Assembly: GCA_002455215.1 (NCBI GenBank) | Contig: DKKK01000091.1 | Coordinates: 199 to 5,468 of the forward strand | Direction: 5' to 3' | Length of the DNA stretch: 5,270 nt | Source of the DNA: Anaerolineales bacterium UBA6668 | Lineage (GTDB): Bacteria; Chloroflexota; Anaerolineae; Anaerolineales; UBA6668 | Part shown: in pieces, positions 5,195 through 5,270 of the stretch | How the letters are laid out: the number at the start of each line of letters is the position of its first letter | Numbering within the stretch: the first letter of the stretch is position 1 | Notes under the pieces: model-generated | Database searches by the model: none | Seen by the model: the letters and a program-made list of their open reading frames with translations, nothing else | Told to the model about the DNA's origin: nothing | Program-made: the position numbers and the translations under genes

Positions 5195-5270
5195 GCCAGT
5201 AATTGAGTTTGTGATTCCCTATTATTACGATAAGAGAAAAACACAAATCGTAACTGCTCAGCCTGGTTTG
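5195..5270. other. 3' flank, no gene seen; weak inverted repeat
   Basis: After the stop there are 76 bp without an ORF. TTACGAT (5225-5231) and ATCGTAA (5247-5253) form a 7-bp inverted repeat with a 15-nt loop. There is no U-run, so it is not a convincing terminator. It could belong to the control region of a gene beyond the window. Confidence 0.3.

Overview
The window looks like ordinary bacterial chromosome of about 50-55% GC (estimated by eye). The style suggests Chloroflexota, perhaps Anaerolineae-like: long Pro/Thr/Ala linkers of the TPTPT type, an FHA protein beside a kinase-like/FGE-like membrane protein, and a NERD-like membrane protein. This taxonomic guess is inference only; there is no rRNA or marker gene to confirm it.

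Layout. The left edge (1-269, +) holds the C-terminal end of a VWA-domain protein resembling the D subunit of magnesium chelatase. It runs tail-to-tail, with only 5 bp between stop codons, into a two-gene minus-strand operon. That operon (read right to left) is a NERD-like protein with a C-terminal membrane anchor (1919-1125) followed after 4 nt by an RmlD-type dTDP-4-dehydrorhamnose reductase (1120-275). A 351-bp AT-rich divergent intergenic region (1920-2270) follows. It carries an 11-bp direct repeat spaced 21 bp, promoter-like hexamers on both strands, and a compact cluster of overlapping inverted and direct repeats just upstream of the next gene. Then come two plus-strand genes. The first is a 232-aa FHA protein with a Tyr/Pro/Ala-rich linker and a C-terminal membrane helix (2271-2969). 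The second is a 684-aa single-pass protein with a kinase-fold N-terminus, membrane helix, Thr/Pro/Ala-rich linker and FGE-sulfatase-like C-terminus (3140-5194). Between them lie a convincing intrinsic terminator and a strong hairpin that ends two bases before the kinase-like gene's first ATG. The last 76 bp (5195-5270) contain no gene that I can see.

How the parts may work together. The FHA protein and the kinase-like protein look like a phospho-signalling pair at the membrane. However, the kinase-like domain lacks the HRD and DFG aspartates, and the FGE-like domain lacks the catalytic cysteine pair. The big protein is therefore most simply read as a receptor or scaffold: an outside FGE-fold sensing/binding domain, a helix, and an inside pseudokinase. 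The phospho-threonine read by the FHA protein would have to be made by a kinase elsewhere. The divergent NERD-like protein has also lost its presumed E-x-K catalytic residues. Three adjacent single-pass membrane proteins with degenerate enzymatic folds are the most interesting aspect of the window. That they form one functional system is inference from neighbourhood, not something the sequence proves.
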